Below, piece after piece: positions 17,194-25,426 of a stretch of 64,000 bases of DNA. A model generated the notes under the pieces. It was not told the origin of the DNA and ran no database searches. It saw nothing but the letters and a program-made list of their open reading frames with translations. The DNA comes from Sphaerisporangium krabiense. Lineage in GTDB: Bacteria > Actinomycetota > Actinomycetes > Streptosporangiales > Streptosporangiaceae. Both the position numbers and the translations under genes were made by a program. Position 1 is the stretch's first letter. Each line of letters begins with the position of its first letter. The DNA is taken from NCBI RefSeq assembly GCF_014200435.1, contig NZ_JACHBR010000001.1:868001-932000 (forward strand), in the 5' to 3' direction.

Positions 17194-18188
17194 TTACTAC
17201 CGTCCAATACGAGTGTGGAAGCCAGGCCCGCGCGCGGTGCAGTGCCCAGGTCCGCCGGTTGCGGGACCCGAGTGGCTTTCGAAGTGAGATTGGCCTTGGT
17301 GGGACTGGTAAGCCGTCCTTCTACCGGGCGTGGCCGCCAGCATGCCTCCTGCGTCGCGCAGGGCGCCGCGAGGGTCGACACGGTCACCGAGACGAAATCT
17401 GCGTCGCAGCTCACGGGCAGGCGTGGAGGACAACTGAAGGAATTTCTTAATTTCACAACCACCCCAATGGGTTTCATGTTGATCTGTCAAAAGCCTTTTA
17501 CCTCGAACAGGCTTTCGAGGCAATGTGACGATAAACACGTCCGACACGCCGCCAGTATCCGTAACGTTCCAATGGCCGAAACCGACTGGCCGACCCCGGA
17601 AATGACCACCTGCGTAATGCAAAGACCCTGGTCAGACAGTCAAGGGATAGGGACGGTCACCACTGGTGATCAGTTCGGGCTTTCCGGAAGCCCTAAAAAT
17701 TGACTGCCCCTAATCAGCGCAGAGCTGCATCTGATTCGGCAGATGTAATCGTGCAGAGCCGACCAAGATCGCCGAATTCGCTTCACAAGCGGAAGGTCTG
17801 CTCGGCAGGACAGGTAGTTTGTGTCCCAGAGGTCGGCGCCGTGAATGGTCACCGGGTCGTACTCCTAGATGCATTGGTCGGGGAGGCGTGTGTAGCTGGT
17901 CAACGTGGGCTTCGACGCGTTCGAGTCGCTTGCAGGCGTGCACCGCCTTCGGCCGGCTGCCAGCGGATGGCCTGCAGTGGGGGAGAACGGCCGTTCTACG
18001 GGCGTCGGGGCCCGCTACCGCCCGCCACCGCTGGCTCCCTCCTCGCACCGGGGAGACCTGACCTAAAAAGGGTTGGGTGTGGGAGAAACCAGACGCGCGT
18101 TCGATTTGGAGCCCGGGCGGGTGCGGTGCGCGTCATCCGGGAACGGGTGAGTTCATCGCCCAGGTCACCAGGGGCCTTGCTTGATCCT
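17194..18188. other. 1-kb intergenic region, no supported gene
   Basis: No reading frame here shows family features or consistent GC-rich third positions. It must carry the promoter of the giant secreted-protein gene; a TTGACA-like hexamer on the minus strand lies at about 17489-17494. A perfect 13-base dyad (6-base arms around one base) at 17657-17669 could be an operator. The stem-loop at 17677-17693 is short and without a T-tract. The rest looks like decayed sequence. Confidence 0.5.
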
Positions 18189-18510
18189 CTACCCCTTCAG
18201 GCGCCTGGGCGGGGGTGCGATGTAGACCAAGGTGAGTTCGATTTCGCCGATGCGGTGGGGGCCCAAGTCCTGGATCTGGTTGGGGCTGTGGGTATGCCAG
18301 AGGGGGATCATGTCTGCGACGGTTCGGGCTTGGTCGTATGGGTCCCCGTAGCCGTGGGTGACGGTGTTGTGGGGGGTGGTCGACAGGACGAGTCTGAGGC
18401 AGTCGGCCGGGCAGGTCGGCGTTATCGCTTCGGGGGGCGTGGGCTGTCGAGGCTGTGTGGTGATGGGTCATGGGTGGGGTTGCACGTCTTGGGGTTTGTA
18501 TGTCGGTCAT
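18189..18510 (-). pseudogene. small gene, apparently frameshifted (hypothetical)
   Basis: An ATG at 18508-18510 overlaps the stop of the upstream ATPase gene in the ATGA manner and opens 'MTDIQTPRRATPP'. The stretch with coding-like GC-rich third positions continues in the +1 frame as 'CPADCLRLVLSTT', 'GDPYDQARTVADMIPLWHTH', 'IGEIELTLVYIAPPPRRLKG' and stops at 18189. That frame has no usable start codon. The simplest reading is one small gene, co-transcribed with the ATPase, broken by a single frameshift after about 15-30 codons; a programmed shift is less likely. I do not recognise the family. Confidence 0.45.
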
Positions 18511-18950
18511 GGGCGTGGTGGGGGTAGTTCGGCCCAGACGGTTCGGCTGGTGTGGTCGCCTTTGATGCCCCATGTGGTGGCGAGAGCCGCGATCAGAGGG
18601 AGTCCTCGTCCGCCTTCGCTGTGGCAGGTGCGGGGGCCGAAGGTGGCGGGGCCGCCCTGGTCGGTGATCTCTAGGTAGGCGGTTCCGTCCGGGTGGGCGA
18701 TGAGGGTGACTGTAAAGGTTCCGTCGGGGCGGCCGCTGCCGGTGTAGGTGATGGCGTTGGTCACCAGTTCGCTGGTGATGAGTTCGGCGTCGGGATGGTC
18801 GGGCAGGCAGGTGCGGGCGAAGCGCCGGGCTTCGCGTACCTGGTCCTTGTGTCCCGGGAATGACTGGCTCCGGGTTGTCGCGTTCTTTTCGCTGGGCGGT
18901 CCGCATGGGGCCGTTGTCGGCTCGTTGGCGCTCATGCCGGTCAGAGCCAT
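18507..18950 (-). CDS. anti-sigma-factor-like ATP-binding protein (HATPase_c_2)
   Basis: About 147 residues with the GHKL ATPase fold of RsbW/SpoIIAB-like proteins. The N box is 'ELVTNAITYT', the G1 region 'EITDQGGPATFGP', and G2 'GGRGLPLIAAL'. There is no histidine-kinase phosphoacceptor domain. In actinobacteria such proteins act as serine kinases or anti-sigma factors, or are regulators of unknown target. The start is uncertain: the frame is open to 19028, but the ATG at 18950 is the first plausible one behind a GGAG. An operator-like dyad at 19073-19086, shared with the GntR operon, lies upstream. Confidence 0.75.
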   Translation of the reverse strand: MALTGMSANEPTTAPCGPPSEKNATTRSQSFPGHKDQVREARRFARTCLPDHPDAELITSELVTNAITYTGSGRPDGTFTVTLIAHPDGTAYLEITDQGGPATFGPRTCHSEGGRGLPLIAALATTWGIKGDHTSRTVWAELPPPRP

Positions 18951-19072
18951 GCCTGCATCTGTGCTCCTTTGGCAGGGTTCATGATGCTCGGCCAGCCCTG
19001 GACGTACGTGCTTCTGTGGTGTGCGCACGTCAGTGAAGAACTGGTCGCGATGAATCCCAATCTTAGGTCCTT

Positions 19073-19086
19073 AGCACCTAAGGTAG
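19073..19086. promoter_or_regulatory. operator-like dyad upstream of ATPase gene
   Basis: Sequence AGCACCTAAGGTAG, centred on the near-palindrome ACCTAAGGT. A copy differing at one base (AGCACCTTAGGTAG) precedes the UTRA/GntR operon at 20484-20497. A further partial copy, TTAGGTCCTTAG, lies directly beside it at about 19063-19074. It lies upstream of the anti-sigma-like ATPase gene, so both units may be controlled by the GntR/UTRA proteins. Confidence 0.55.
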
Positions 19087-19147
19087 TAAGGTGATGACAC
19101 GCATGGAGTACCAACATGTCACTCAGAGCACTAGAGGATGATGCAGG

Positions 19148-19921
19148 TCAAGCGATGGTCTGGTGGTAGGCCAGCTCGTACAGATGGCCGCCCTTGATCA
19201 GGATCTGGACCTCGATAGAACGTGTCTTGTCCGTGTACACGGTCCGGAAGGTGCGGAGGACGGGGACGTCGTCCGGCAGGTTCAGGGTCTCCAGTTCATC
19301 GGTAGTGGGCAGGCGGGCTGAGAGGTGGTCGGTCCACTCACGTGGCGGATAGCCGAGGTCTGTCAGGATGCGCGAGGAGCCGCCGGGGATCTTACGGCGC
19401 TCGGACAGTGGCGTGCCTTTGGCGATGCTCAGCGGGTGGTAGATCGAGGCCAGCTCGGCCGGCTCGTCGTTCAGCATCAGAAGTTGATGGCGCAGGGAAA
19501 CCTGTTCGCCCTCGCCGAGGCCGAACACCTCGGCGATCGCCGCCGGCGGACAGACCTCTGCAACCTTCAGCAGCTTGACGCTTCCGCGTTGTGCCCGCTT
19601 GGCGGCCTCGGTCATCCATGGATACGGCATGTCTGGTCCGGGTGAGGGCATGTACGCCACCGGCGTGATGATCAGCGGCGCGTCGTCGCGGACGTACACG
19701 CCCACTCCAGCACGTCCGACGAGGAATCCTTCCTCCTTTAGGACGTTGAGTGTGCGCTGGACGGTTTGGCTGGTGACGCTGTACTGCGCCATGAGCTGCT
19801 GCGTGCTGGGCAGCCGGCTGCCGGGCGTTAGGTCGCCCGACATGATCAGTGTCCGTATCTCGGCAGCGATCTGCTGGTGCCTAGGACGACCATCGGTCTT
19901 CCTCGCCACTATGTCAGCCAA
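19148..19921 (-). CDS. GntR-family transcriptional regulator (HutC/UTRA type)
   Basis: 257 residues. The winged HTH occupies about 10-75 ('HQQIAAEIRTLIMSGDLTPGSRLPSTQQLMAQYSVTSQTVQRTLNVLKEEGFLVGRAGVGVYV'). A UTRA effector domain spans about 110-255 ('LRHQLLMLNDEPAELASIYHPL', 'VLRTFRTVYTDKTRSIEVQI'). It binds DNA as a dimer in response to a small ligand. Its start (TTG at 19921, or GTG at 19909) overlaps the end of the UTRA-only gene by up to eight bases, so the two are co-translated. Similar GntR proteins control conjugation in actinomycete integrative elements; here no transfer genes remain. Confidence 0.85.
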   Translation of the reverse strand: MADIVARKTDGRPRHQQIAAEIRTLIMSGDLTPGSRLPSTQQLMAQYSVTSQTVQRTLNVLKEEGFLVGRAGVGVYVRDDAPLIITPVAYMPSPGPDMPYPWMTEAAKRAQRGSVKLLKVAEVCPPAAIAEVFGLGEGEQVSLRHQLLMLNDEPAELASIYHPLSIAKGTPLSERRKIPGGSSRILTDLGYPPREWTDHLSARLPTTDELETLNLPDDVPVLRTFRTVYTDKTRSIEVQILIKGGHLYELAYHQTIA

Positions 19922-20462
19922 CCTTCACTCGGTAGCGGAAGCGCCGACCTTCCGGACGCATCGTCATCACACTGACCTCGAACGGTACCCCGTCCACGCC
20001 GACCACGATCCGAAACAACACGACCACCAGCGAGCCCGGCGTCAGCGCGAGCCCCTCGGCTTCCCTCTCGGTGGCGGGTCGTACGGTGAGCTCCTCAAGC
20101 GCCTCCTTCGGGCGGTATCCGAGTTCGGCCAGGAGCGTGGGAGCACCGCCGGGGATCTTCCGCATCTCCCCCAGCAAGGTCCCGGACGCCAGCCTTGCCG
20201 GGTAGTAGGAGTCGGCGAGTTCCACAGGCCGGTCGTCGATCAGCATGACACGACGGCGCACCACGACGTGATCTGCGGACGACAAGCCCAGGGCGTCGGC
20301 CACCTCTGACGGCGGTACCAACTCCGCGACCTTGATGAGCCGCTGCGAGCCTGACCGTCTAGTCTGGGCCAGTTCCTCGGTCCACGCATCTGGCCGCCCC
20401 TGGGCGCGAGGCGCCAGGTAAGCCGCCGAGTCACCGACGTCCGTCCACGGATCGCGTGTCAT
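19914..20462 (-). CDS. UTRA-domain protein lacking a DNA-binding domain
   Basis: 182 residues. The whole protein corresponds to the effector half of a HutC-type GntR regulator ('RLIKVAELVPPSEVADALGL', 'VVVRRRVMLIDDRPVELADSYYPARLASGT', 'IPGGAPTLLAELGY', 'VVVLFRIVVGVDGVPFEVSVM') with only about 40 residues before it and no helix-turn-helix. It is clearly paralogous to the UTRA half of the overlapping downstream GntR protein, including the conserved 'RKIPGG' segment. It may heterodimerise with that protein or bind the ligand as an antagonist. The start ATG at 20460-20462 has GGGGAG seven bases upstream; an in-frame ATG at 20483 is an alternative. Confidence 0.8.
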   Translation of the reverse strand: MTRDPWTDVGDSAAYLAPRAQGRPDAWTEELAQTRRSGSQRLIKVAELVPPSEVADALGLSSADHVVVRRRVMLIDDRPVELADSYYPARLASGTLLGEMRKIPGGAPTLLAELGYRPKEALEELTVRPATEREAEGLALTPGSLVVVLFRIVVGVDGVPFEVSVMTMRPEGRRFRYRVKVG

Positions 20463-20483
20463 GCCCCGACTCCCCACTGCCAT

Positions 20484-20497
20484 AGCACCTTAGGTAG
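20484..20497. promoter_or_regulatory. operator-like dyad upstream of UTRA/GntR operon
   Basis: AGCACCTTAGGTAG lies immediately upstream of the UTRA/GntR operon and differs by one base from the element at 19073-19086. Autoregulation by the GntR protein is the simplest interpretation. Confidence 0.55.
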
Positions 20498-20656
20498 CAA
20501 AGTCGTATACATGTGCCACTGTACTGCTCACAGCACTGCTCCTGCGGCGGCCGCGCGGGACCTGTGATCGCACCGTGCGCGCTCTGCGACCAACTCTCCA
20601 GCAAGAATCCCGTTTGATACTCGTCGTGAGCCGCAGGTTCGTCCCCTCAGCGTTCC

Positions 20657-20716
20657 GGGGTCGAAGGGGCGGAGCCTCTGGGAAAACAGCCCTGAGCGGA
20701 GCGAAGGACCATTTCT
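20657..20716. repeat. imperfect dispersed repeat, right copy
   Basis: The same-orientation counterpart of 10465-10519: GGGGTCGAAGGGGCGGA at its left edge and ACCATTTCT at its right. It lies in the otherwise empty 20.5-20.76 kb stretch between the UTRA/GntR operon and the terminator of the secreted-hydrolase gene; I see nothing else there. Confidence 0.5.
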
Positions 20717-20758
20717 ACGGCGGACTGATTGGTTGAGCGAGTTGCTGGCACCCACGGG

Positions 20759-20791
20759 CTTCCCGGCCGGTTTGCCGAACCGGCCGGGAAG
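20759..20791 (-). terminator. stem-loop terminator of secreted glycosidase-like gene A
   Basis: Perfect 14-base-pair GC-rich stem with a 5-base loop, about 100 bases beyond the stop of the leftward secreted-protein gene. No T-tract follows, which is usual for actinobacterial terminators. Confidence 0.7.
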
Positions 20792-20889
20792 GTGGACGTT
20801 CGAAGATTCACAGGGGACTGGGCTCGGCAGTGGCGGGTGCCTCGGGGGTGAGGCGGTGGGGGTGGCCCTGCCGTGTACAGGTTGTTGGG

Positions 20890-23868
20890 CTAGAGGCCGT
20901 TGACGACCATGTTGGTGATGTGGGCGCTGGTGTTGGCGGAGTTGGAGGTTATGGTCACTCGCAGGTAGCGGGCCTGTGCGTTGACCGCGTGGCTGTCTCC
21001 GGCGGAGGTGGCCGGGGTGGTGCCGGACTTGGTGGCGATGGTGGTCCAGGTGGTGCCGTCGGTGCTGGCCTGGATGTTGTACTGGTAGGAGCGGGTGTCG
21101 CCGTGATAGTTGGTGACGGTGACGTTGCTCAGCTGGTATGTCGCCTGCAGGTCGACCTGCCACCACTGCGGTACCGGGCCGGCGGCCCAGTACGACGCCG
21201 GGTCTGTGTCCACGGCCTTGTCCGGGGTGTGACCGCCCTCGCTGCTTTGCGCGGTGGCGGGCTTGCCCAGTGCCAGGTTGGGCGCCTTCTGACCGTTGAC
21301 GATCACGTTGGTGATGTGGGCGCTGCTGTTGGCGGAGTTGGAGGTCATGTTCACCCGCAGGTAGCGGGCCTGCGCGTTGACCGCGTGGCTGTCTCCGGCA
21401 GAGGTGGCCGGACTGGTGCCGGACTTGGTGGCGATGGTGGTCCAGGTGGTGCCGTTGACGCTGGCCTGGATGTTGTACTGGTAGGAGCGGGAGTCGCCGT
21501 AGTAGTTGGTGACGGTGACGTTGTCGAGGGTGTACAGGTCTTGCAGATCGACCTGCCACCACTGCGGCACCGGGCCGGCGGCCCAGTACGACGCCGGGTC
21601 TGCGTCCACGGCCTTGTCCGGCGTATGACCGCCTTCGCTGCTCTGCGCCGTGGCCGGCTTGTTCAGCGCCAGGTTGAGGGCGGGCACCCCGTTGACGACG
21701 ACGTTGGTGATGTGGCCGCTGCCGTTGGCGGAGTTGAAAGTCATGGTGACCCGCAGGTACCTGGCCACCGCGTTCAGCGGGTAACTGTCGCCTGCGCTGG
21801 TGGCTGGGCTGGTGTTGCTCTTGGTGGCGACTGTCGTCCAGGTGGTGCCGTTGACACTGGCCTGAATGTTGTACTGGTAGGAGCGGGAGTCAGCGAAGTA
21901 GTTGGTGACGTTGACGTTGCTGAGCTGGTAAACACCCTGCAGGTCGACCTGCCACCACTGCGGCACCGGCCCGCCGGCCCAGTACGACGCCGGGTCTGTG
22001 TCCACGGCCTTGTCCGGGGTGTGACCGCCTTCGCTGCTTTGCGCCGTGGCCGGCTTGTTCAAGGCCAGGTTGGGTGCCTGCCCGACCGTGGTGAGGGTGA
22101 GGGTCTGCTCGGCCGCGGTGCGGGTCCCGCCGATCGGGCTGCCGGTGGTGTTGGTCCACGCCCGCACCGGCGTGGTTTCGGCGAGGCGGGTGGCATCCGG
22201 CGACATCGCCAGAGCGAGGCCGCTGTAGCGGTTGACCAGCCGGTACGAGGCCGATGGTGAGGTGCTCTTGATGACGAACCACTGCTGCCCGACTGCTCCG
22301 GTGAGCGTGCTGACCGTGGGCTTGGTGCCCCAGGCTCGGGTAGCCGTGGTGGCGGAGGCCACGCCGAGTGCCTGGCCGCTGCCGCTGTTGACGATGGTGT
22401 AGGCGCCGTCGCCGGTGGGCTGGAAGGTCCAGCTCTCCAGTGCCGAGCCGGTGGGTGAGGCCACCGAGGTGGTCGCCGACGAGCCGGAGACCTGGGCAAG
22501 GATGCGCCCGTCTCCGCTGCCGATCCGATATGCCGAGGCGGGGCTGACGGGTGCCGCGGGAGTGGTGCTGTCGATGGTGATGTTGCGCCATTCCGAGCGG
22601 CCACTGGGACAGCCGAAGTCGCAGTACTCGCGGAAGGTGCGCCCGGTGATCGTGCCGCTGGCCTTGCCCACCGGATCCACCAGCCAGTGATACCAATAGT
22701 CGGCGTACCGGACGCCGCCGGTGTCGCCGATCTTGTACCACTTCTGCGTCGACAGATCATCGGTGGCGAACACCGGCATCGCATTGGCCGAATTGTTGGG
22801 GTTGATCGGGTTGGCCGTGGCCAGATACAGGCCCAGATAGGCGTTGTAGGTCACGCTCATGTACAACAACGGCGACTGATCGGGCATCAAGCCCGCGGCG
22901 ACCTGCTGGTCGATGGAACCGGCATTGAGCGGGTTGTAGTCATTGGCCGGCGGGGTGTACCCGTTGGGGTTGGACGCGGTGACCGGGACGATGTTGCTTT
23001 CCTTGCCCCCGATACCGGCCTCGGTCCAGGCGCCGTCGTACCACTTCTGCCACGTCCCCGGCGCCAGCTTGCCCGACATCGGCGCCCTGGCCACATGCTC
23101 ATTCCGCATGTTCCACCGGCCCGCCTGCCCCGGCTTGTTGATGACCTGCGACCCGTAGAACACATAGAAGTACCCCGAGGCCGGATCAGCGAACAACCGC
23201 TGATCACCACCACCGAAGTAGTACGTCTGGTTCGGAAACGCCTGAGTGTCACCCCGCACCGTGCTGTAGGGCGAGGTGATGACATGGTCCTTGATGTCCC
23301 ACGTCCGCCCCTGATCAGTGGACACCGCGTAATCGATCGAGTCGTAGTGCATGCCGTCCCCGAACGGGAACATCGTGAACTCGTTGTGCACCAACCCGAC
23401 CCAGTCACCGGTATCGGGATCGACCCAGGTACCGATCAGATCGCAGTAGTTCTTCTGCCATTGGCCCTGGGGCGGGATCGAGGCGATCTTCCCCGTCGGG
23501 CTGTTGTTGCACCGCCAGGTGGTGTCGTTGTTCTTGTCCTGTGGGTTGCCCGGGTTGACCGCGTCGCTGATCGCCGACGAGCGGGACGCGTCGTCGAAGT
23601 CGGTACCGGTGAAGAACGCCCAGTAACGCTCGTCCTTCGGGCCGTACAGAGCCGCGGACTGCTGGGTGTAAAACGTCCCGTCCTTATCGACGAACGGCGA
23701 CGCCGGAGAATCGGTCGAGTACTGGTTGGGGCCGGTGGCACCCGTCGTGACGGTGTAGGTGGCAGCAGGGGGAAGCGGAGGAGCCCCCGCTGCCGGCGCG
23801 GCCAAGGCGACCATTGTGGTCGCGATGGTGACGCCGAGGACCGCGAGGGCCGGGAGTAGACGTGCCAC
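20890..23868 (-). CDS. secreted propeller-like/RICIN/F5-8C protein A, probable glycoside hydrolase
   Basis: About 992 residues with a signal peptide (1-29). Residues 35-435 form an unassigned domain rich in Asp, Trp and Gly turns ('TDSPASPFVDKDGTFYTQQ', 'LIGTWVDPDTGDWVGLVHNEF', 'YYFGGGDQRLFADPASGYFYVFYGSQ') that looks like a beta-propeller and is the presumed catalytic part. Residues 440-590 are a ricin-type beta-trefoil. Three F5/8 type C (CBM32-like) repeats of about 130 residues start near 598, 729 and 861 ('NLALNKPATAQSS...'). It would bind and attack an extracellular polysaccharide. The start is GTG 23868, matching the ATG of paralogue B and preceded by GGGAGG; the GTG at 23880 lies inside the ribosome site. 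Residues about 35-434 are encoded by DNA shared with paralogue B. Confidence 0.8.
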   Translation of the reverse strand: MARLLPALAVLGVTIATTMVALAAPAAGAPPLPPAATYTVTTGATGPNQYSTDSPASPFVDKDGTFYTQQSAALYGPKDERYWAFFTGTDFDDASRSSAISDAVNPGNPQDKNNDTTWRCNNSPTGKIASIPPQGQWQKNYCDLIGTWVDPDTGDWVGLVHNEFTMFPFGDGMHYDSIDYAVSTDQGRTWDIKDHVITSPYSTVRGDTQAFPNQTYYFGGGDQRLFADPASGYFYVFYGSQVINKPGQAGRWNMRNEHVARAPMSGKLAPGTWQKWYDGAWTEAGIGGKESNIVPVTASNPNGYTPPANDYNPLNAGSIDQQVAAGLMPDQSPLLYMSVTYNAYLGLYLATANPINPNNSANAMPVFATDDLSTQKWYKIGDTGGVRYADYWYHWLVDPVGKASGTITGRTFREYCDFGCPSGRSEWRNITIDSTTPAAPVSPASAYRIGSGDGRILAQVSGSSATTSVASPTGSALESWTFQPTGDGAYTIVNSGSGQALGVASATTATRAWGTKPTVSTLTGAVGQQWFVIKSTSPSASYRLVNRYSGLALAMSPDATRLAETTPVRAWTNTTGSPIGGTRTAAEQTLTLTTVGQAPNLALNKPATAQSSEGGHTPDKAVDTDPASYWAGGPVPQWWQVDLQGVYQLSNVNVTNYFADSRSYQYNIQASVNGTTWTTVATKSNTSPATSAGDSYPLNAVARYLRVTMTFNSANGSGHITNVVVNGVPALNLALNKPATAQSSEGGHTPDKAVDADPASYWAAGPVPQWWQVDLQDLYTLDNVTVTNYYGDSRSYQYNIQASVNGTTWTTIATKSGTSPATSAGDSHAVNAQARYLRVNMTSNSANSSAHITNVIVNGQKAPNLALGKPATAQSSEGGHTPDKAVDTDPASYWAAGPVPQWWQVDLQATYQLSNVTVTNYHGDTRSYQYNIQASTDGTTWTTIATKSGTTPATSAGDSHAVNAQARYLRVTITSNSANTSAHITNMVVNGL
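22566..23766. repeat. 1.2-kb near-identical block shared with gene B
   Basis: The segment matches 32854-34054 at a constant offset of 10288 bases. The encoded proteins are the same throughout in the coding frame and in the shadow frames I compared, so the DNA must be essentially identical. Mismatches appear at once outside both ends. It covers only the N-terminal propeller-like domain; the signal peptide, lectin and F5/8C regions on either side are diverged. Confidence 0.9.
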
Positions 23869-23890
23869 GAGACCTCCCACTTACAGAGGG

Positions 23891-23938
23891 CACATAAATA
23901 AGTGCCTTCATTTAGAGGCTCGTCCGCGGACTTGTCAA
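23891..23938 (-). promoter_or_regulatory. promoter and ROK-type operator of gene A
   Basis: On the minus strand: TTGACA (23933-23938), an 18-base spacer, a weak -10 TAAATG (23909-23914), then the dyad CACTTATTTATGTG (23891-23904; pattern CAC-N-TA-NN-TA-N-GTG) over the expected start point. The -35 overlaps the stop codon of the ROK gene. The same arrangement precedes gene B and the DUF5107/ABC operon. The TTATTT core is that of ROK-family (NagC/Mlc) operators. Confidence 0.7.
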
Positions 23939-25137
23939 GAGGTCCCCGAGATCGCCGCCGGTGTCAGCGGGGTCGCGCTGTCGAGGGCGGTGATGCGCTG
24001 GTCGATGGTGTCCAGGGCGAGCCGCACCGCACCGAGGCCGACCGATTCGTCGCCCAGCTCGGAGGCCTCCAGCCGTGGGGTGTGCGGACAGGTGCCGGCC
24101 AGCCGTTGCCGAAGTCGCGGCAGGAGGAGGTCGGCGGCGTGCGCGAAGCCACCACCGATCACGACGAGGTCCGGGTCGATGGTCAGGACCATCGCGGTCA
24201 GCCCTCGGGCCACGTCCGTGCTGAACTGCTCGACGGCGCGCAGGCATCCGGCGTCGCCGTCCCGTGCGGCGGCGAAGACCTGCGCGGCGGCCCGGTCGAG
24301 GTCCGAGACCGGGCCGGGCGCGGCCGCGGCCAGCCGCTCCGCGGCGTCATGCCAGCCGAACTCCCGGATCTCGCCGATCTCGCCGGCGGCGCCGGCCGAG
24401 CCGCGATGCAGCTGACCGCCGATGACCAGCCCGGTGCCGAGCCGGACGCCGGTAAGCAGGTAGATCATGGTGTCGGCACGGTGGCCGTGCCAGCGTTCGG
24501 CCAGCACGGCGAGGTTGCAGTCGTTGGTGACCGATACCGGGCAGCGCAGCAGGTGCGCCAGCCGCGCCCCAGGGTCGACTCCGGTCCATCCGGGAAGCAC
24601 GGCCGACTTGCTGACCACGCCATCCGGGCCGATGATGCCGGTCGATCCCACAGCCGCCGCCCACACACCCGTCCCGTCGAGCCGGGCGGTCGAAAGCGCC
24701 GCCCGCAAGGTCGCTTCCGCCGTGGCGAGCCTGTCGGCCGCCGCGTCGCCGGGTGACACCGACACCTGGTGTCTCCCGACGATGGTCCCGGCGAGATCGG
24801 CGATGAAGACGCTGATGGCGTGCGCGGCGATGTCGATCCCTGCCACGTGGCCGACATCGGCTCGGAAGCGGTAGCGGCGGGCGGGCCTGCCCAGGCGCTT
24901 GCCGTTGGTATCGGCCTCACTGGCCAGCCACCCGTGTGCCTCCAACGACTCGGTCACCACGTTCGCGGTACGCCAGGACAGCCCTGTTTCGTCGGCGATC
25001 TCCCGCATGACGCGTGACGTCCCGTCGCGCAGCACCGCGAGGACGGTGAGTTCGTTCGCCCGGCGCAGCATGGTCTGATCCCGCGCGGCACTGGGCATCG
25101 ACTCCGACACGGCGCTGACCCTCCCGTCCTTCTTCAT
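23935..25137 (-). CDS. ROK-family transcriptional repressor
   Basis: 400 residues. The N-terminal winged HTH is at about 20-80 ('RRANELTVLAVLRDGTSRVMREIADETGLSWRTANVVTESLEAHGWL'). A ROK sugar-kinase-like domain follows, with 'VTNDCNLAVLAE', 'TGVRLGTGLVIGGQL' and 'IDPDLVVIGGGFA'. The ATP motif D-x-G-G-T is replaced by 'DIAAHA' and the zinc motif C-G-x2-G-C is absent ('GSAGAAGEIGEI' instead of a GEIGH site), so it should be a sugar-sensing regulator without kinase activity. It sits between gene A and the divergent DUF5107/ABC operon. Matching dyads in front of both units and of gene B make it the likely regulator of all three. Confidence 0.87.
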   Translation of the reverse strand: MKKDGRVSAVSESMPSAARDQTMLRRANELTVLAVLRDGTSRVMREIADETGLSWRTANVVTESLEAHGWLASEADTNGKRLGRPARRYRFRADVGHVAGIDIAAHAISVFIADLAGTIVGRHQVSVSPGDAAADRLATAEATLRAALSTARLDGTGVWAAAVGSTGIIGPDGVVSKSAVLPGWTGVDPGARLAHLLRCPVSVTNDCNLAVLAERWHGHRADTMIYLLTGVRLGTGLVIGGQLHRGSAGAAGEIGEIREFGWHDAAERLAAAAPGPVSDLDRAAAQVFAAARDGDAGCLRAVEQFSTDVARGLTAMVLTIDPDLVVIGGGFAHAADLLLPRLRQRLAGTCPHTPRLEASELGDESVGLGAVRLALDTIDQRITALDSATPLTPAAISGTS

Positions 25138-25291
25138 TCTCGGCCTGATGGCACCTCTTGATGCGGTTACGAAAAGTACACGAGAATCCCCAGGCTTGCC
25201 TGATCATGCGCGCCCATGACGCTCCACCTGGGCCGACACTCGCCACCTGTCCACGATAGGAACGAATCGGTAACGGCGCGACCGGCCCCCC

Positions 25292-25353
25292 TTGACGGCA
25301 GCCCACCCCTGAGCCTTTACTTCAAGCACTTATTTACATGCCTATCATAAATA
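25292..25353 (+). promoter_or_regulatory. promoter and ROK-type operators of DUF5107/ABC operon
   Basis: TTGACG (25292-25297), 18-base spacer, -10 TTTACT (25316-25321), then the dyad CACTTATTTACATG (25327-25340) over the expected start point. The hexamer TTTACT and the next bases (TCAAG) are the same as in the gene B promoter. A second inverted pair, TATTTA (25331-25336) and TAAATA (25348-25353) separated by 11 bases, resembles a NagC/Mlc box. The remaining bases 25138-25291 hold the divergent ROK promoter. Confidence 0.7.
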
Positions 25354-25426
25354 GCGCCGGCTCGCGATGATGATGTCGTGCGCCGGCTCGGGGGGCCGGG
25401 CACCCCGGCCGCGAGGAGGCCTGCAG

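Noticed and set aside
17657..17693. 13-base dyad and small hairpin as a terminator or riboswitch
   Set aside because: Short stem, no T-tract and no gene positioned to use it; recorded only inside the intergenic description.
18133..18906. 257-codon - strand frame over the ATPase gene
   Set aside because: Its upper part overlaps the ATPase motifs in another frame and its C-terminal residues are low-complexity; only the first few codons after 18510 are kept as the start of the frameshifted small gene.
10600..20800. Possible intact prophage or integrative conjugative element
   Set aside because: No integrase, replication, capsid or transfer gene is present; only regulators and relics remain.
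20893..22075. Three ~395-bp repeats (and three at 31163-32358) considered as CRISPR or satellite DNA
   Set aside because: They encode consecutive F5/8C domains in frame; no short repeats with unique spacers exist anywhere in the window.
20830..22260. Long + strand frame (476 codons) opposite the secreted gene A
   Set aside because: Gly/Val/Arg/Asp-rich shadow of the F5/8C repeats; it repeats only because the coding strand repeats, and has no domain features.
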